The notes: a model not told the origin generated them from the letters alone. A stretch of 39,238 bases of DNA from an uncultured Clostridia bacterium (GCA_934294965.1 CAKRAM010000075.1:1-39238), one strand, 5' to 3'; counted from the stretch's first letter, positions 8,167-16,358 are shown. Made by a program: numbers and translations.

Positions 8167-8613
8167 ATGAGAATTCATACAATTCAACCCGCTATCGGAG
8201 CAACAACCTCCGAAAAAAGATTGGGTAGAGGTATCGGCAGCGGCTTGGGCAAAACCAGCGGCAAGGGCCACAAAGGTCAATGGGCTCGTAGCGGTGGCGG
8301 TGTTCGCCCCGGTTTCGAAGGCGGTCAAACCCCCATTTCCAGACGTCTTCCCAAACGTGGTTTCAACAACAAGTTTGCAGTTAAGTACGACGTTATAAAC
8401 GTAGAATCCCTCAACATTTTTGAGGACGGTACTCTGGTTACGCCGGATTTGCTTGCCGAAATGCGTATCGTAAACGGCAAAAACAACGGCGGTGTCAAGA
8501 TTCTCGGCGCCGGAAAACTCAACAAAAAGCTTACTGTCAAGGCAGATAAGTTCTCCGCTTCCGCCAAATCGGCAATAGAAGCGGCAGGCGGCGTTGCAGA
8601 GGTAATCGAATAA
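8167..8613 (+). CDS. rplO: 50S ribosomal protein L15
   Basis: L15 (148 residues) is a late assembly protein of the large subunit. Its glycine-rich N-terminal region is clear: RLGRGIGSGLGKTSGKGHKG, then RPGFEGGQTPISRRLPKRGF. The C-terminal domain includes GVKILGAGKLNKKLTVKADK. The stop codon shares its last base with the secY start, which suggests coupled translation. Confidence 0.97.
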   Translation: MRIHTIQPAIGATTSEKRLGRGIGSGLGKTSGKGHKGQWARSGGGVRPGFEGGQTPISRRLPKRGFNNKFAVKYDVINVESLNIFEDGTLVTPDLLAEMRIVNGKNNGGVKILGAGKLNKKLTVKADKFSASAKSAIEAAGGVAEVIE

Positions 8614-10034
8614 TGTTTGAAACCATCAGAAATGCCTTTAAGATAAAGGACGTACGCAAGAAAATATTGATGACCATCCTGTTTGTCGTTTTGTACAGAA
8701 TCGGATGCTACATCACGGTTCCCGGACTTAGCGATATTTCCGCTTCGCTCGGCTCCGACCAAGGAATCTTTGGCTTGCTCGACTCCGTAACGGGAAGCGC
8801 GCTAAGCCAAGGCACGCTGTTCTCTCTCGGCATTTCGCCGTATATCAACGCGTCGATTATCGTGCAGTTGTTGACGGTAGCCATCCCCGCACTCGAAAGA
8901 ATGTCCAAGGAAGGCGATGAAGGTAGAGAAAAAATCAATAAAATCACTCGTTGGGTAACGTTGGTGTTGGCAATCGTAAGCGCCGTAGGCGTGTTCCTTA
9001 CACTTCGTTCTCAAAACGCAGACTATATTAACAAGGCTTGGTTGGGATCTCAATACGCAGATTTCTTCGGCACGACCGGCGGACAATGGATCATGGGCGT
9101 CTACGTAGTAGTTATGCTCGTAGGCGGCAGCATGCTGTGCATGTGGCTTGGCGAACGCATCACCGAACACGGTGTGTGCAACGGTATCTCCATGATCATC
9201 TTCGCAGGTATCGTAGCAACGGCTGCGGAACAACTCGGTATCTCCATCTCCGGTATCTTCTCTTCTACCGGATCCTTGGATAACCTTTGGTCGGTTCTTC
9301 TGTTTATCGTCACGTTGGTGCTTGTATTTGCATTCATCGTTTGGGTAGACGGCGCCGAGGAAAGAATTATGGTCAGATATGCCAAGCAAGTTAAGGGCAA
9401 CAAAATGTACGGCGGTCAATCCACCTTCATCCCCATCAAAGTTAACGCCTCCGGTGTTATGCCCTTGATTTTCGCTTACGCACTTATGAGCTTCCCTCAA
9501 ATGCTCATTTCCACAATCGATCCCAATACGACGGGCAGTTTCAGTAAGTGGTGGATCAACTGGCTAACCACAAGCACCACAACGGGCGCACCCGCTGCAA
9601 GCACGATTGTCGGACCTATCGTCTATAACGTAATTTTGGCGGTATTGATTTTCGTATTTGCGTACTTCTATTCGCAAATCCAATTCAACCCCGTGGAAAT
9701 TGCTCGTAACATCCAAAGCAACGGCGGCTTCGTGGGAGGCATCAGACCGGGCAGAGAAACTGCAGAATACTTGCAAAAGATTGTTTCTCGTATCACGTTC
9801 TGGGGCGCGGTATTCCTTACCATCATCGCGTTCGTTCCGTCCTTGCTGTTCAGCTTGTTGCCGCAAGCATTGGGTTTGCAACTCAACAGCAAACTCGTCG
9901 GCAGCTTCAGCGCAACAGGTATGTTGATTTGCGTATCCGTAGCGTTGGAATTCAACAAAGCGTTGGAAAACCAAATTATGATGCGTCACTACAAGGGACT
10001 GCTCGGTTCGGGTTCCAAAGGATTTTTGAAATAA
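8613..10034 (+). CDS. secY: Protein translocase subunit SecY
   Basis: SecY (473 residues) is the channel of the Sec translocon. Ten hydrophobic segments are apparent. Family landmarks are RIGCYITVPGL in the first helix, the plug region with FGLLDSVTGSALSQGTLFSL, GISPYINASIIVQLL in TM2, and the cytoplasmic loops IRPGRETAEYLQKIV and the C-terminal HYKGLLGSGSKGFLK. It is somewhat longer than the usual 430 because of loop insertions around residues 130-155 and 305-330. It shares one base with rplO and leads into adk. Confidence 0.98.
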   Translation: MFETIRNAFKIKDVRKKILMTILFVVLYRIGCYITVPGLSDISASLGSDQGIFGLLDSVTGSALSQGTLFSLGISPYINASIIVQLLTVAIPALERMSKEGDEGREKINKITRWVTLVLAIVSAVGVFLTLRSQNADYINKAWLGSQYADFFGTTGGQWIMGVYVVVMLVGGSMLCMWLGERITEHGVCNGISMIIFAGIVATAAEQLGISISGIFSSTGSLDNLWSVLLFIVTLVLVFAFIVWVDGAEERIMVRYAKQVKGNKMYGGQSTFIPIKVNASGVMPLIFAYALMSFPQMLISTIDPNTTGSFSKWWINWLTTSTTTGAPAASTIVGPIVYNVILAVLIFVFAYFYSQIQFNPVEIARNIQSNGGFVGGIRPGRETAEYLQKIVSRITFWGAVFLTIIAFVPSLLFSLLPQALGLQLNSKLVGSFSATGMLICVSVALEFNKALENQIMMRHYKGLLGSGSKGFLK

Positions 10035-10038
10035 TACG

Positions 10039-10662
10039 ATGAAGATAATTTTTCTGGGCGCGCCGGGCAGCGGCAAAGGCACCATGGCGCAAAAGCTCAC
10101 AAATGATCTATCTATTCCGCACATCTCAACAGGGGATATCTTCCGCAAGCATTTGAAGGAAGGTACTCCCTTGGGATTGCAAATCAAGGACATTCTCGCT
10201 ACCGGACAACTCGTTCCGGACGAAGTTACGGTGGAGATTGTCAAAGACAGATTGTCTAAAGACGACTGCGCAAACGGTTACATATTGGACGGATTCCCTC
10301 GCTCTTTGGCTCAGGCAAAAGCGTTGGATGCGTTCGATGACGTAGATTACGCAGTAAACCTTTCGGTCGATTACGACACGGTTATAAAGCGTCTCTCCGG
10401 TAGACGTTTTTGCCCCGATTGCAACGGCACGTTCCATATTTCCGCTTTGGAAGACGAACACTCGTGTCCTAACTGCGGCGGCAAACTCGTTGTCCGAGAC
10501 GACGACCGCGAAGAAACCGTTCGCGAAAGGTTGAACGTCTACGACGAAACGACTTCCCCGCTGGTCGATTACTACGACAAGCAAGGAAAACTTATCACTG
10601 TGGACGGAAACGGTTCCGTCGATTCCGTCTACGGCAACATACTCGCCGTTTTGAAAAAATGA
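10039..10662 (+). CDS. adk: Adenylate kinase, zinc-lid form
   Basis: Adenylate kinase converts ATP + AMP to 2 ADP. The P-loop GAPGSGKGT is at residues 7-15, the AMP-binding STGDIFR near 30-36, and DGFPRS near 84-89. The lid carries four cysteines in two CxxC pairs (125/128 and 143/146), the zinc-binding lid common in Gram-positive bacteria. At 207 residues it is of normal length. I see no clear ribosome binding site 4 nt after secY, so translation is probably coupled. Its stop overlaps the map start (ATGA). Confidence 0.97.
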   Translation: MKIIFLGAPGSGKGTMAQKLTNDLSIPHISTGDIFRKHLKEGTPLGLQIKDILATGQLVPDEVTVEIVKDRLSKDDCANGYILDGFPRSLAQAKALDAFDDVDYAVNLSVDYDTVIKRLSGRRFCPDCNGTFHISALEDEHSCPNCGGKLVVRDDDREETVRERLNVYDETTSPLVDYYDKQGKLITVDGNGSVDSVYGNILAVLKK

Positions 10663-11408
10663 TTCTTATCAAGTCAAATTCGCAAATAGCGGAGATGCGC
10701 AAAGCCAACCTCATTGTGAGAGATACCCTCAATATGCTCATCGAGCATACCAAACCGGGTGTTTCCACGTGGGAGCTGGACAAACTTGCGCACGATTATA
10801 TCAAATCTCATAATGCCGTTCCCAGCTTTTTGAACTACAACGGCTTTCCGGCAAGCATTTGCGTGTCCGTGGATTGCGAAGTCGTGCACGGGATCCCTTC
10901 CAAACACAAGATTTTGCAAGAAGGTCAAATCGTCAGTTACGACTGCGGTGCGATTTTCAACGGGTGGCACGGCGATGCGGCAAGAACGGTCGGCGTGGGA
11001 TTCATTTCCCCCGAAGTTCAACAGTTGATAGACGTCACCGAACAGTGCTTCTTTTTGGGAGCAAACAGCATAGTTCCCAATCATACAAGGCTTGGCGACT
11101 TGGGCAGTACCATTCAGGCGCACGCCGAAAGTTACGGCTACGGTGTGGTGCGGGAATTGGTCGGACACGGAATCGGCCGCCAAATGCACGAAGATCCCAA
11201 CGTTCCCAACTACGGAACACCGGGACACGGAATGAGGCTTTCGGTCGGCATGACAATCGCCATCGAACCGATGATTGCTCTCGGAACGGAAAAAGTCGAT
11301 TGGATGAACGACGGCTGGACGGTAAAAACAAGGGACAGAAAGCCGGCGGCACACTACGAAAACACAATTGCAATAACCGATAACGGTATCGAAATACTCA
11401 GTTTGTAG
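10659..11408 (+). CDS. map: Methionine aminopeptidase, type I
   Basis: This enzyme removes the N-terminal methionine from nascent proteins. The pita-bread metal site is intact: Asp in SYDCGAIFNGWHGDAART (two Asp ligands), His in ELVGHGIGRQMHE, Glu in AIEPMIAL and Glu in AHYENTIAI. At 249 residues it is the short type Ia form without an N-terminal zinc extension. Its start overlaps the adk stop by 4 nt. It lies in the usual secY-adk-map order. Confidence 0.97.
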   Translation: MILIKSNSQIAEMRKANLIVRDTLNMLIEHTKPGVSTWELDKLAHDYIKSHNAVPSFLNYNGFPASICVSVDCEVVHGIPSKHKILQEGQIVSYDCGAIFNGWHGDAARTVGVGFISPEVQQLIDVTEQCFFLGANSIVPNHTRLGDLGSTIQAHAESYGYGVVRELVGHGIGRQMHEDPNVPNYGTPGHGMRLSVGMTIAIEPMIALGTEKVDWMNDGWTVKTRDRKPAAHYENTIAITDNGIEILSL

Positions 11409-11414
11409 GTGTGT

Positions 11415-11690
11415 ATGAACGAATATGACATAAAAGTGGGCAGTATTGTTTTGTCCACGCAAGGTAGAGATAAAGGAAACTACTTTGTTGTCGTAAACAC
11501 GGAAGGCGATCGCGTTTACATTGCGGACGGCGGCTCCAGAAAGCTTGCCTCTCCCAAAAAGAAAAACGTAAAGCACGTTTCCCGCAGCGGCGTGGTTTTG
11601 GAAACCATTGCCAAAAAGTTGGAACAAGGTCAAAAAGTGTTCGATAGCGAAGTTAAAAGTGCTTTGAGACAGTTTATCGAAAATAATTAG
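11415..11690 (+). CDS. KOW-domain RNA-binding protein (L14e-like)
   Basis: This 91-residue protein is the small KOW-fold protein commonly found between map and infA in Clostridia. The KOW-like beginning is VGSIVLSTQGRDKGNYFVVV, followed by a basic stretch LASPKKKNVKHVS and a helical C-terminus. A GTG at 11409 directly follows the map stop and could also start the frame, but the ATG at 11415 fits the family better; no strong ribosome binding site separates them. A ribosome-associated or translation role is inferred from fold and context only. Confidence 0.85.
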   Translation: MNEYDIKVGSIVLSTQGRDKGNYFVVVNTEGDRVYIADGGSRKLASPKKKNVKHVSRSGVVLETIAKKLEQGQKVFDSEVKSALRQFIENN

Positions 11691-11699
11691 GAGAATCAC

Positions 11700-11930
11700 A
11701 TGTCAAAAGACGATGTAATCGAAGTTGAAGGCGTAGTTGTGGAAGCATTGCGAAACGCCGAGTTCCGCGTAAAGCTTTCCAACGGGCACGAAATCACTGC
11801 TTACGTTTCCGGAAAATTGAGAATTCACTCAATTAGAATTCTTCCCGGAGATGCCGTTAAGTTGGAAATGAGCCCCTACGACCTTACCAAGGGAAGAATA
11901 GTTTGGCGTTCCAAAGGCGTTCAACAATAA
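11700..11930 (+). CDS. infA: Translation initiation factor IF-1
   Basis: IF-1 (76 residues) is an OB-fold factor that binds the 30S A site during initiation. The sequence is typical: DVIEVEGVVVEALRNAEFRV, KLSNGHEITAYVSGKLRIHS and ILPGDAVKLEMSPYDLTKGR. A GGAG site stands before the ATG. The next gene is rpmJ after 53 nt. Confidence 0.97.
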   Translation: MSKDDVIEVEGVVVEALRNAEFRVKLSNGHEITAYVSGKLRIHSIRILPGDAVKLEMSPYDLTKGRIVWRSKGVQQ

Positions 11931-11983
11931 CGTACAACATCACAATTTTTTGCGGGGCATATGCCCGTGTCAAGGAGGACAAA

Positions 11984-12100
11984 ATGAAAGTAAAACCGTC
12001 AGTAAAGCCTATGTGCGACAAGTGCAAGGTAATCAAACGCAACGGCAAAGTTATGGTTATTTGTTCCAAATATCCAAAGCATAAGCAAAGACAAGGCTAA
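11984..12100 (+). CDS. rpmJ: 50S ribosomal protein L36, zinc form
   Basis: L36 is only 38 residues: MKVKPSVKPMCDKCKVIKRN followed by GKVMVICSKYPKHKQRQG. It is the zinc-binding form, with Cys at 11, 14 and 27 and His at 33. AAGGAGG at 11972-11978 fixes the start at 11984; an in-frame ATG at 11903 lies inside infA and is not used. It closes the spc-type block before a 188-nt gap. Confidence 0.96.
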   Translation: MKVKPSVKPMCDKCKVIKRNGKVMVICSKYPKHKQRQG

Positions 12101-12111
12101 CAGCCCTCGGA

Positions 12112-12128
12112 GCATCGTCGCCCGATGC
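12112..12128 (+). other. Hairpin in rpmJ-rpsM gap
   Basis: A perfect 6-bp stem GCATCG / CGATGC (12112-12117 and 12123-12128) encloses a 5-nt loop. No T-run follows, so it is not an intrinsic terminator. It could be a processing or regulatory structure, or chance. Confidence 0.35.
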
Positions 12129-12238
12129 GGCAAACGCTCGAATATGTGCGGGCGGTTGCGGCATGCGGTCGGCGAAAACTCAGGATACAATCGCCAAAGC
12201 GCGGTCAAACATCATTCCACTAGGCTTTGACTGTGAAC

Positions 12239-12266
12239 TTGGGCGTAAAAATATATATCGTATAAA
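12239..12266 (+). promoter_or_regulatory. Candidate promoter for rpsM-rplQ
   Basis: TTGGGC at 12239-12244 and TATAAA at 12261-12266 are 16 nt apart, in the AT-rich end of the 188-nt gap before rpsM. An alternative pair is TTGACT (12227-12232) with TATATA (12252-12257), spaced 19. Either would let the alpha-operon part be transcribed on its own. Neither is a full consensus match. Confidence 0.4.
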
Positions 12267-12288
12267 ATTCATTTAAGGAGAAAATCAA

Positions 12289-12666
12289 ATGGCTCGTATT
12301 TCCGGTGTAGATTTACCCAGAGAAAAACGTATCGAAATCGGCTTGACCTACATTTACGGAATCGGACGTACCACTGCTAAGCAAATTCTTGCTCAAACAG
12401 GCGTAAATCCCGATACTCGCGTTAAAGATTTAACAGAAGACGACGTATCCAAGATCCGTGAATGTATCGAAAAGAATATGCACGTCGAAGGCGACCTTCG
12501 TCGTGAAGTTTCGTTGAATATAAAAAGACAAATAGAAATCGGCTCCTATCGTGGAATTCGTCACAGAAAGGGCTTGCCCGTAAGAGGACAATCCACGAAG
12601 CAAAATGCCCGCACAAGAAAAGGTCCCAAACGTACCGTTTCTCGCGGAAAGAAAGCCGCAAAGTAG
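12289..12666 (+). CDS. rpsM: 30S ribosomal protein S13
   Basis: S13 (125 residues) is in the 30S head and contacts P-site tRNA and L5. It begins MARISGVDLPREKRIEIGLT and YIYGIGRTTAKQIL, and ends with RHRKGLPVRGQSTKQNARTR plus KGPKRTV. AAGGAG lies upstream. It is the first gene of the alpha-type block rpsM-rpsK-rpsD-rpoA-rplQ. Confidence 0.97.
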   Translation: MARISGVDLPREKRIEIGLTYIYGIGRTTAKQILAQTGVNPDTRVKDLTEDDVSKIRECIEKNMHVEGDLRREVSLNIKRQIEIGSYRGIRHRKGLPVRGQSTKQNARTRKGPKRTVSRGKKAAK

Positions 12667-12681
12667 TAGGAGGATAGCGTA

Positions 12682-13071
12682 ATGGCTCAAAAGAAAGTCG
12701 TAAAAAAGAGACGCGACATAAGAAAAGTCGAAAAAGGACAAGTTCATATTCAAGCATCCTTCAACAACACAATCGTAACGTTCACCGATATGAACGGTAA
12801 CGCTCTTGCTTGGAGCAGCGCCGGTAGCCTCGGCTTCCGCGGATCCCGCAAAAGCACCGCATTCGCCGCTCAACAAGCAGCCGAAGTTGCAGCCAAAAGC
12901 GCAAAAGAATACGGCATTCGTTCTGTAGAAGTCTACGTAAAAGGCCCGGGACAAGGTCGTGAATCCGCAATTCGCGCTCTTCAAACCGCCGAAATCGAAG
13001 TTACGCTTATCCGCGACGTATCTCCCATTGCTCACAATGGTTGCCGTCCTCCCAAGCGTAGAAGAGTTTAG
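12682..13071 (+). CDS. rpsK: 30S ribosomal protein S11
   Basis: S11 (129 residues) lies on the 30S platform by the Shine-Dalgarno helix. The sequence shows QVHIQASFNNTIVTFTDMNG, then SAGSLGFRGSRKSTAFAAQQ and the end ISPIAHNGCRPPKRRRV type (here VSPIAHNGCRPPKRRRV). A GTAGGAGGA ribosome binding site is present. Its length is standard. Confidence 0.97.
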   Translation: MAQKKVVKKRRDIRKVEKGQVHIQASFNNTIVTFTDMNGNALAWSSAGSLGFRGSRKSTAFAAQQAAEVAAKSAKEYGIRSVEVYVKGPGQGRESAIRALQTAEIEVTLIRDVSPIAHNGCRPPKRRRV

Positions 13072-13088
13072 TTAAAGGAGATATCGAA

Positions 13089-13715
13089 ATGGCTAGATAT
13101 ACAAGCGCAGACTGCCGTCAATGCAGACGCGAAAAATGCAAATTGTTCCTCAAGGGAGAAAGATGCTATTCCGAAAAGTGCGCGCTCACAAAACGCGGCA
13201 AGATCCCCGGAGTTCACGCCGATTCTCGTAAAAAGGTTACCGAATACGGCTTGCAACTTCGCGAAAAGCAAAAGACCAAGAGAATTTACGGTTTGCAAGA
13301 AAAGCAATTCCACAAGTATTACGAAGAAGCCGAACGCCGTCAAGGCGTAACCGGTGCCAACATGCTTATTTTGTTGGAACAAAGATTGGATAACGTTGTT
13401 TATCGTATGGGCATCGGCGTATCCCGCAGTCAAGCTCGTCAGTTCGTTAACCACGGTCTTATAACCGTTAACGGCAAACGTGTAACAATCCCCAGTTATC
13501 AAATCAAAGTCGGCGACGTTGTTTCCGTCAAGGAAAACAAAAAGGAACAAGCTCACTTCGTTGAACTTAAACAATCCAAAAAGCCGGCTAACCTCCCCAA
13601 ATGGTTGGACTTCGAACCCGCTGAACTTACGGGAAAAGTTTTGGCAAAACCGACGAGAGAAGATATCGACATGACCATTGCCGAACACATGATCGTCGAA
13701 TTGTACTCCAAGTAA
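13089..13715 (+). CDS. rpsD: 30S ribosomal protein S4, zinc (C+) form
   Basis: S4 (208 residues) nucleates 30S assembly and in several bacteria represses its own synthesis. The N-terminal domain has a Cys cluster (CRQCRREKC and CYSEKC within the first 40 residues) typical of zinc-binding S4. The S4 RNA-binding domain begins near RLDNVVYRMGIGVSRSQARQ, followed by FVNHGLITVNGKRVTIPSY. Being in the alpha operon rather than alone is the general bacterial and clostridial order; in B. subtilis rpsD is separate. Confidence 0.97.
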   Translation: MARYTSADCRQCRREKCKLFLKGERCYSEKCALTKRGKIPGVHADSRKKVTEYGLQLREKQKTKRIYGLQEKQFHKYYEEAERRQGVTGANMLILLEQRLDNVVYRMGIGVSRSQARQFVNHGLITVNGKRVTIPSYQIKVGDVVSVKENKKEQAHFVELKQSKKPANLPKWLDFEPAELTGKVLAKPTREDIDMTIAEHMIVELYSK

Positions 13716-13739
13716 TAGGCTTAAAACGAGTTGTCGCCA

Positions 13740-13760
13740 TTGCCGACGCCTAGTCGGCAA
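13740..13760 (+). other. Hairpin between rpsD and rpoA
   Basis: TTGCCGAC (13740-13747) pairs perfectly with GTCGGCAA (13753-13760) around the 5-nt loop GCCTA. A further GTCGGC copy follows at 13763-13768 and could compete for pairing. No T-run follows, so this is not a simple terminator. It may be an RNA processing or attenuation element in the 116-nt gap before rpoA. Confidence 0.5.
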
Positions 13761-13831
13761 CTGTCGGCGGCTATCGCGAAAGTTTGCCGCGCAAGTTCAA
13801 ACAAAATTTAATTAAAGGAGATTGTTGTCCA

Positions 13832-14803
13832 ATGATGGAAATAGAAAAACCGGTAATGACAGTTGAAGAAAGCGGTCAAAACGCCAGCATTATCAAAATC
13901 GTTGCAGAACCATTGGAAAGAGGGTACGGTATAACTCTCGGTAATGCATTGAGACGTGTCTTGCTTGCTGCTTTGCCCGGTGTGGCAGTTGTGGGCCTCA
14001 AAATAGACGGCGTTCAACATGAATTTTCAACTATTCCCGGTGTCAAAGAGGACGTTACAGACATCATCCTGAACATCAAACGTTTGGCTTTGAAGTCGGA
14101 TAATGAAGACAATGACTTCAGAAAGACAATAACCATAAATAAGGTCGGCCCGTGCGAAGTACACGCCGGCGACATTATCACGGACAGTGAGGTGGAAATT
14201 CTTAATCCGGATTTGTATATTTGCACTCTGGAAGAAGGCTATTCGCTCAACTGCGAACTCTACGTAGGTCGCGGCTGCGGATATAATTCCATCGAAAAGA
14301 ACAAAGAACGCAACAAAGAGCTGAAACTCAATTATCCCATCGGTTTCATCCCCATCGACTCTATCTTCGGGCCGGTTAAAAAGGCAAGTTACAACGTGGA
14401 AAGTGCGCGCGTCGGTCAGGACATCACTCGCGACAAGCTTATCCTCGAAGTTGAAACAAACGGTGCCTTTTCGGGACGCGAAATCGTTTCTCTCGCGGCA
14501 AAGATTATCGAAGACCACATCAAAATGTTCGTCGATTTGTCCGAGAACTTCAACCGTGACATTTTGATTCCTCGCGAAAGCGACAATCACAAAAAGGTGC
14601 TGGAAATGAACATCGACGACATGGATTTGTCCGTCCGTTCCTACAACTGCTTGAAGCGCGCCGGCATCCAAACGGTGGAAGATTTGACTCGTCGTACCGA
14701 AGACGATATGCTCAAAGTTCGCAACTTGGGCAGAAAGTCCTTGGACGAAGTAATTGCAAAGCTCGAAAGTTACGGTCTGTCTTTGAAAAATAAGGATGAA
14801 TAG
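13832..14803 (+). CDS. rpoA: DNA-directed RNA polymerase subunit alpha
   Basis: The alpha subunit (323 residues from this start) is the assembly platform of RNA polymerase and contacts UP elements and activators. The N-terminal domain has EPLERGYGITLGNALRRVLL and the C-terminal domain has the helix-hairpin-helix region SVRSYNCLKRAGIQTVEDLT and RNLGRKSLDEVIAKLESYGL. An upstream in-frame ATG at 13784 would add 16 residues, but AAAGGAG at 13814-13820 fits ATG 13832, which also matches the family start (MMEIEKP). Confidence 0.97.
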   Translation: MMEIEKPVMTVEESGQNASIIKIVAEPLERGYGITLGNALRRVLLAALPGVAVVGLKIDGVQHEFSTIPGVKEDVTDIILNIKRLALKSDNEDNDFRKTITINKVGPCEVHAGDIITDSEVEILNPDLYICTLEEGYSLNCELYVGRGCGYNSIEKNKERNKELKLNYPIGFIPIDSIFGPVKKASYNVESARVGQDITRDKLILEVETNGAFSGREIVSLAAKIIEDHIKMFVDLSENFNRDILIPRESDNHKKVLEMNIDDMDLSVRSYNCLKRAGIQTVEDLTRRTEDDMLKVRNLGRKSLDEVIAKLESYGLSLKNKDE

Positions 14804-14815
14804 GAGAATTGCACA

Positions 14816-15325
14816 ATGGCATCACATAGAAAATTAGGAAAAGCAACCGACATCAGAATGGCTCTGCTTAAAAACCAAGTTTCCCAACTTTTGTGGAACG
14901 GCAAGTTGGAAACGACTGCGGCTCGCGCCAAGGAAGTTCAAAAACTTGCCGAAAAGTACATCACGTTGGCAGTAAACACCTACAAAGACGTTATCGAAGT
15001 GGAAAAGACCAAGATCGTGAACGGAAAGGAAACAACCGTAAAAGTTGTTAACGACGGCGCAAACAAACTTGCTGCAAGACGTCAAATCATGGCAGGCGTT
15101 GCCGACCTCAAAGAAGCACGTCTTCCCAAGGAAAAGGGAACGGAATACCGTCTTCGTACCAAGAAGGTTAAGCACCCCGTAATCGAAAAGATTTTCAACG
15201 TGTATGCTCCCAAATTTGACAAGCAAGCGCAAGAAAGCGGTCAAAAGGGTGGCTACACGGCTATCTACAAGATGAATCCTCGTCGCGGTGACGCAGCCGA
15301 AATGGCTCTTATCGTTATCCTGTAG
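14816..15325 (+). CDS. rplQ: 50S ribosomal protein L17, long form
   Basis: L17 lies by the exit tunnel. The start SHRKLGKATDIRMALLKNQV and the end KGGYTAIYKMNPRRGDAAEM are diagnostic. At 169 residues it is about 50 longer than the E. coli-type protein. The extra sequence is an insertion in the middle, around residues 55-85 (VEKTKIVNGKETTVKVVNDG), just before KLAARRQIM, plus some downstream expansion. Similar long L17 forms exist in other Clostridia as far as I recall. It is the last gene before a terminator. Confidence 0.95.
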   Translation: MASHRKLGKATDIRMALLKNQVSQLLWNGKLETTAARAKEVQKLAEKYITLAVNTYKDVIEVEKTKIVNGKETTVKVVNDGANKLAARRQIMAGVADLKEARLPKEKGTEYRLRTKKVKHPVIEKIFNVYAPKFDKQAQESGQKGGYTAIYKMNPRRGDAAEMALIVIL

Positions 15326-15341
15326 GAAACACACGCAAAGC

Positions 15342-15379
15342 AAAACGGCAACGTCCACGCGATATTGCCGTTTTTCTTT
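15342..15379 (+). terminator. Intrinsic terminator after rplQ
   Basis: AAAACGGCAA (15342-15351) pairs with TTGCCGTTTT (15365-15374) around a 13-nt loop, with the T-rich tail TTTTTCTTT. It lies 16 nt after the rplQ stop and ends the ribosomal protein block. Confidence 0.9.
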
Positions 15380-15424
15380 ACCTCGGCAAAGTTTTTTGCC
15401 GTTGCTACAAAAATCGAGTGCGTT

Positions 15425-15964
15425 ATGAGTAAACAAAGTTTATCGTTCAAAAAAGTTACGCCGAGCGCTGCCGAATTCGACATTGCTCTGGATATTTTGC
15501 AGGCAAGTTTCCCGCCGATTGAAACGCGTTCTCGTTCGGAGCAAATTGCCGTGGCAAAACATCCGGACTACAACCTTTGCCTTGTTTTGGACGGGGCAAC
15601 ACCGGTGGGCGTTGTTGGATATTGGCAAATGCCGCAGATGCTGTACTTGGAAAATTTTTGCGTCGCGCCCGAACTGCGGAACGGCGGCTACGGTGGTGCA
15701 ATCGTAAGCATGCTTGCAAACCTTGCCTGCGGCAATCCGTTCGTTTTGGAGGCGGAACTGCCCACGGACGACCTTGCGCGCCGTCGCATCGGGTTCTACA
15801 AGCGCAACGGCATGGTGGAAAACGCGTATCCGCACATTCAGGCGCATTTGCGCACGGGCGATCCGGATTTGTCGCTTTTGGTACTTTCCTACAAGCAGCC
15901 ACTTTCGGAAAACGAATATGCGGAATTTAGAAAATACTTGAACGATAACGTGGATATTCGTTAG
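15425..15964 (+). CDS. GNAT-family N-acetyltransferase
   Basis: This 179-residue protein has the GNAT fold. The central strand and acetyl-CoA loop read LENFCVAPELRNGGYGGAIV (an R-x-x-G-x-G-type pyrophosphate loop), followed by a helix and later RRRIGFYKRNGMVEN, the typical FYxRxGF-like motif. The substrate cannot be told from sequence. The start at 15425 (MSKQSLSF) was chosen because an upstream in-frame ATG at 15365 lies inside the rplQ terminator; the ribosome binding site is weak. It is a single gene between the ribosomal block and the cobalamin locus. Confidence 0.8.
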   Translation: MSKQSLSFKKVTPSAAEFDIALDILQASFPPIETRSRSEQIAVAKHPDYNLCLVLDGATPVGVVGYWQMPQMLYLENFCVAPELRNGGYGGAIVSMLANLACGNPFVLEAELPTDDLARRRIGFYKRNGMVENAYPHIQAHLRTGDPDLSLLVLSYKQPLSENEYAEFRKYLNDNVDIR

Positions 15965-16043
15965 GTTTTCTTCAAAATTTTGCTCGTAAAGTCGCTTTAC
16001 ACAAAATTTACAATTTGCAAACACAATCATTTCCCTAAAAACG

Positions 16044-16072
16044 TTGACTTTGCTTTGTGATTGGCATACAAT
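16044..16072 (+). promoter_or_regulatory. Promoter of the cobalamin riboswitch operon
   Basis: TTGACT (16044-16049) and TACAAT (16067-16072) are separated by exactly 17 nt, a good vegetative sigma-factor promoter. Transcription would begin near 16079, right at the 5' side of the riboswitch aptamer. Confidence 0.8.
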
Positions 16073-16080
16073 TGTGGCAC

Positions 16081-16262
16081 AAAGGTGAAACGGTTGCCCG
16101 CACGGGCATTAAAAGGGAACGCGGTGAGAATCCGCGATTCAGCTCACTCTACTGTATTTGGCTAATTATACGGTGCTACTTGTCACTGACGTACGTTGGG
16201 AAGGCATGCCGTATGGTGTCGGACGCCATAAGTCAGGAGACCTGCCGAATTGCCTCGAAAGT
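16081..16262 (+). promoter_or_regulatory. Cobalamin riboswitch aptamer
   Basis: This leader matches the conserved core of the cobalamin riboswitch family in order: AAAGGGAAC at 16112-16120, GCGGTGAGAATCCGC at 16121-16135, ACTGTA at 16151-16156, GTCACTG at 16182-16188, GGGAAGGC at 16198-16205 and the B12 box AGTCAGGAGACCTGCC at 16231-16246. Such RNAs bind adenosyl-, methyl- or hydroxocobalamin and normally switch B12 synthesis or uptake genes off when the cofactor is plentiful. The form of cobalamin preferred cannot be read safely by eye. Confidence 0.95.
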
Positions 16263-16358
16263 ATAGGCTTTTCGGTGAGGCGAGGTTTATGCGACGGATA
16301 CTTTATTATGCTCGGCTTTTGTCGAGAATTTTGTGCAGTCCGTCCGATATTGACTTTT

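Noticed and set aside
15365..15424. Upstream start for the acetyltransferase
   Set aside because: It lies in the rplQ terminator and would add residues that are not part of the GNAT fold.
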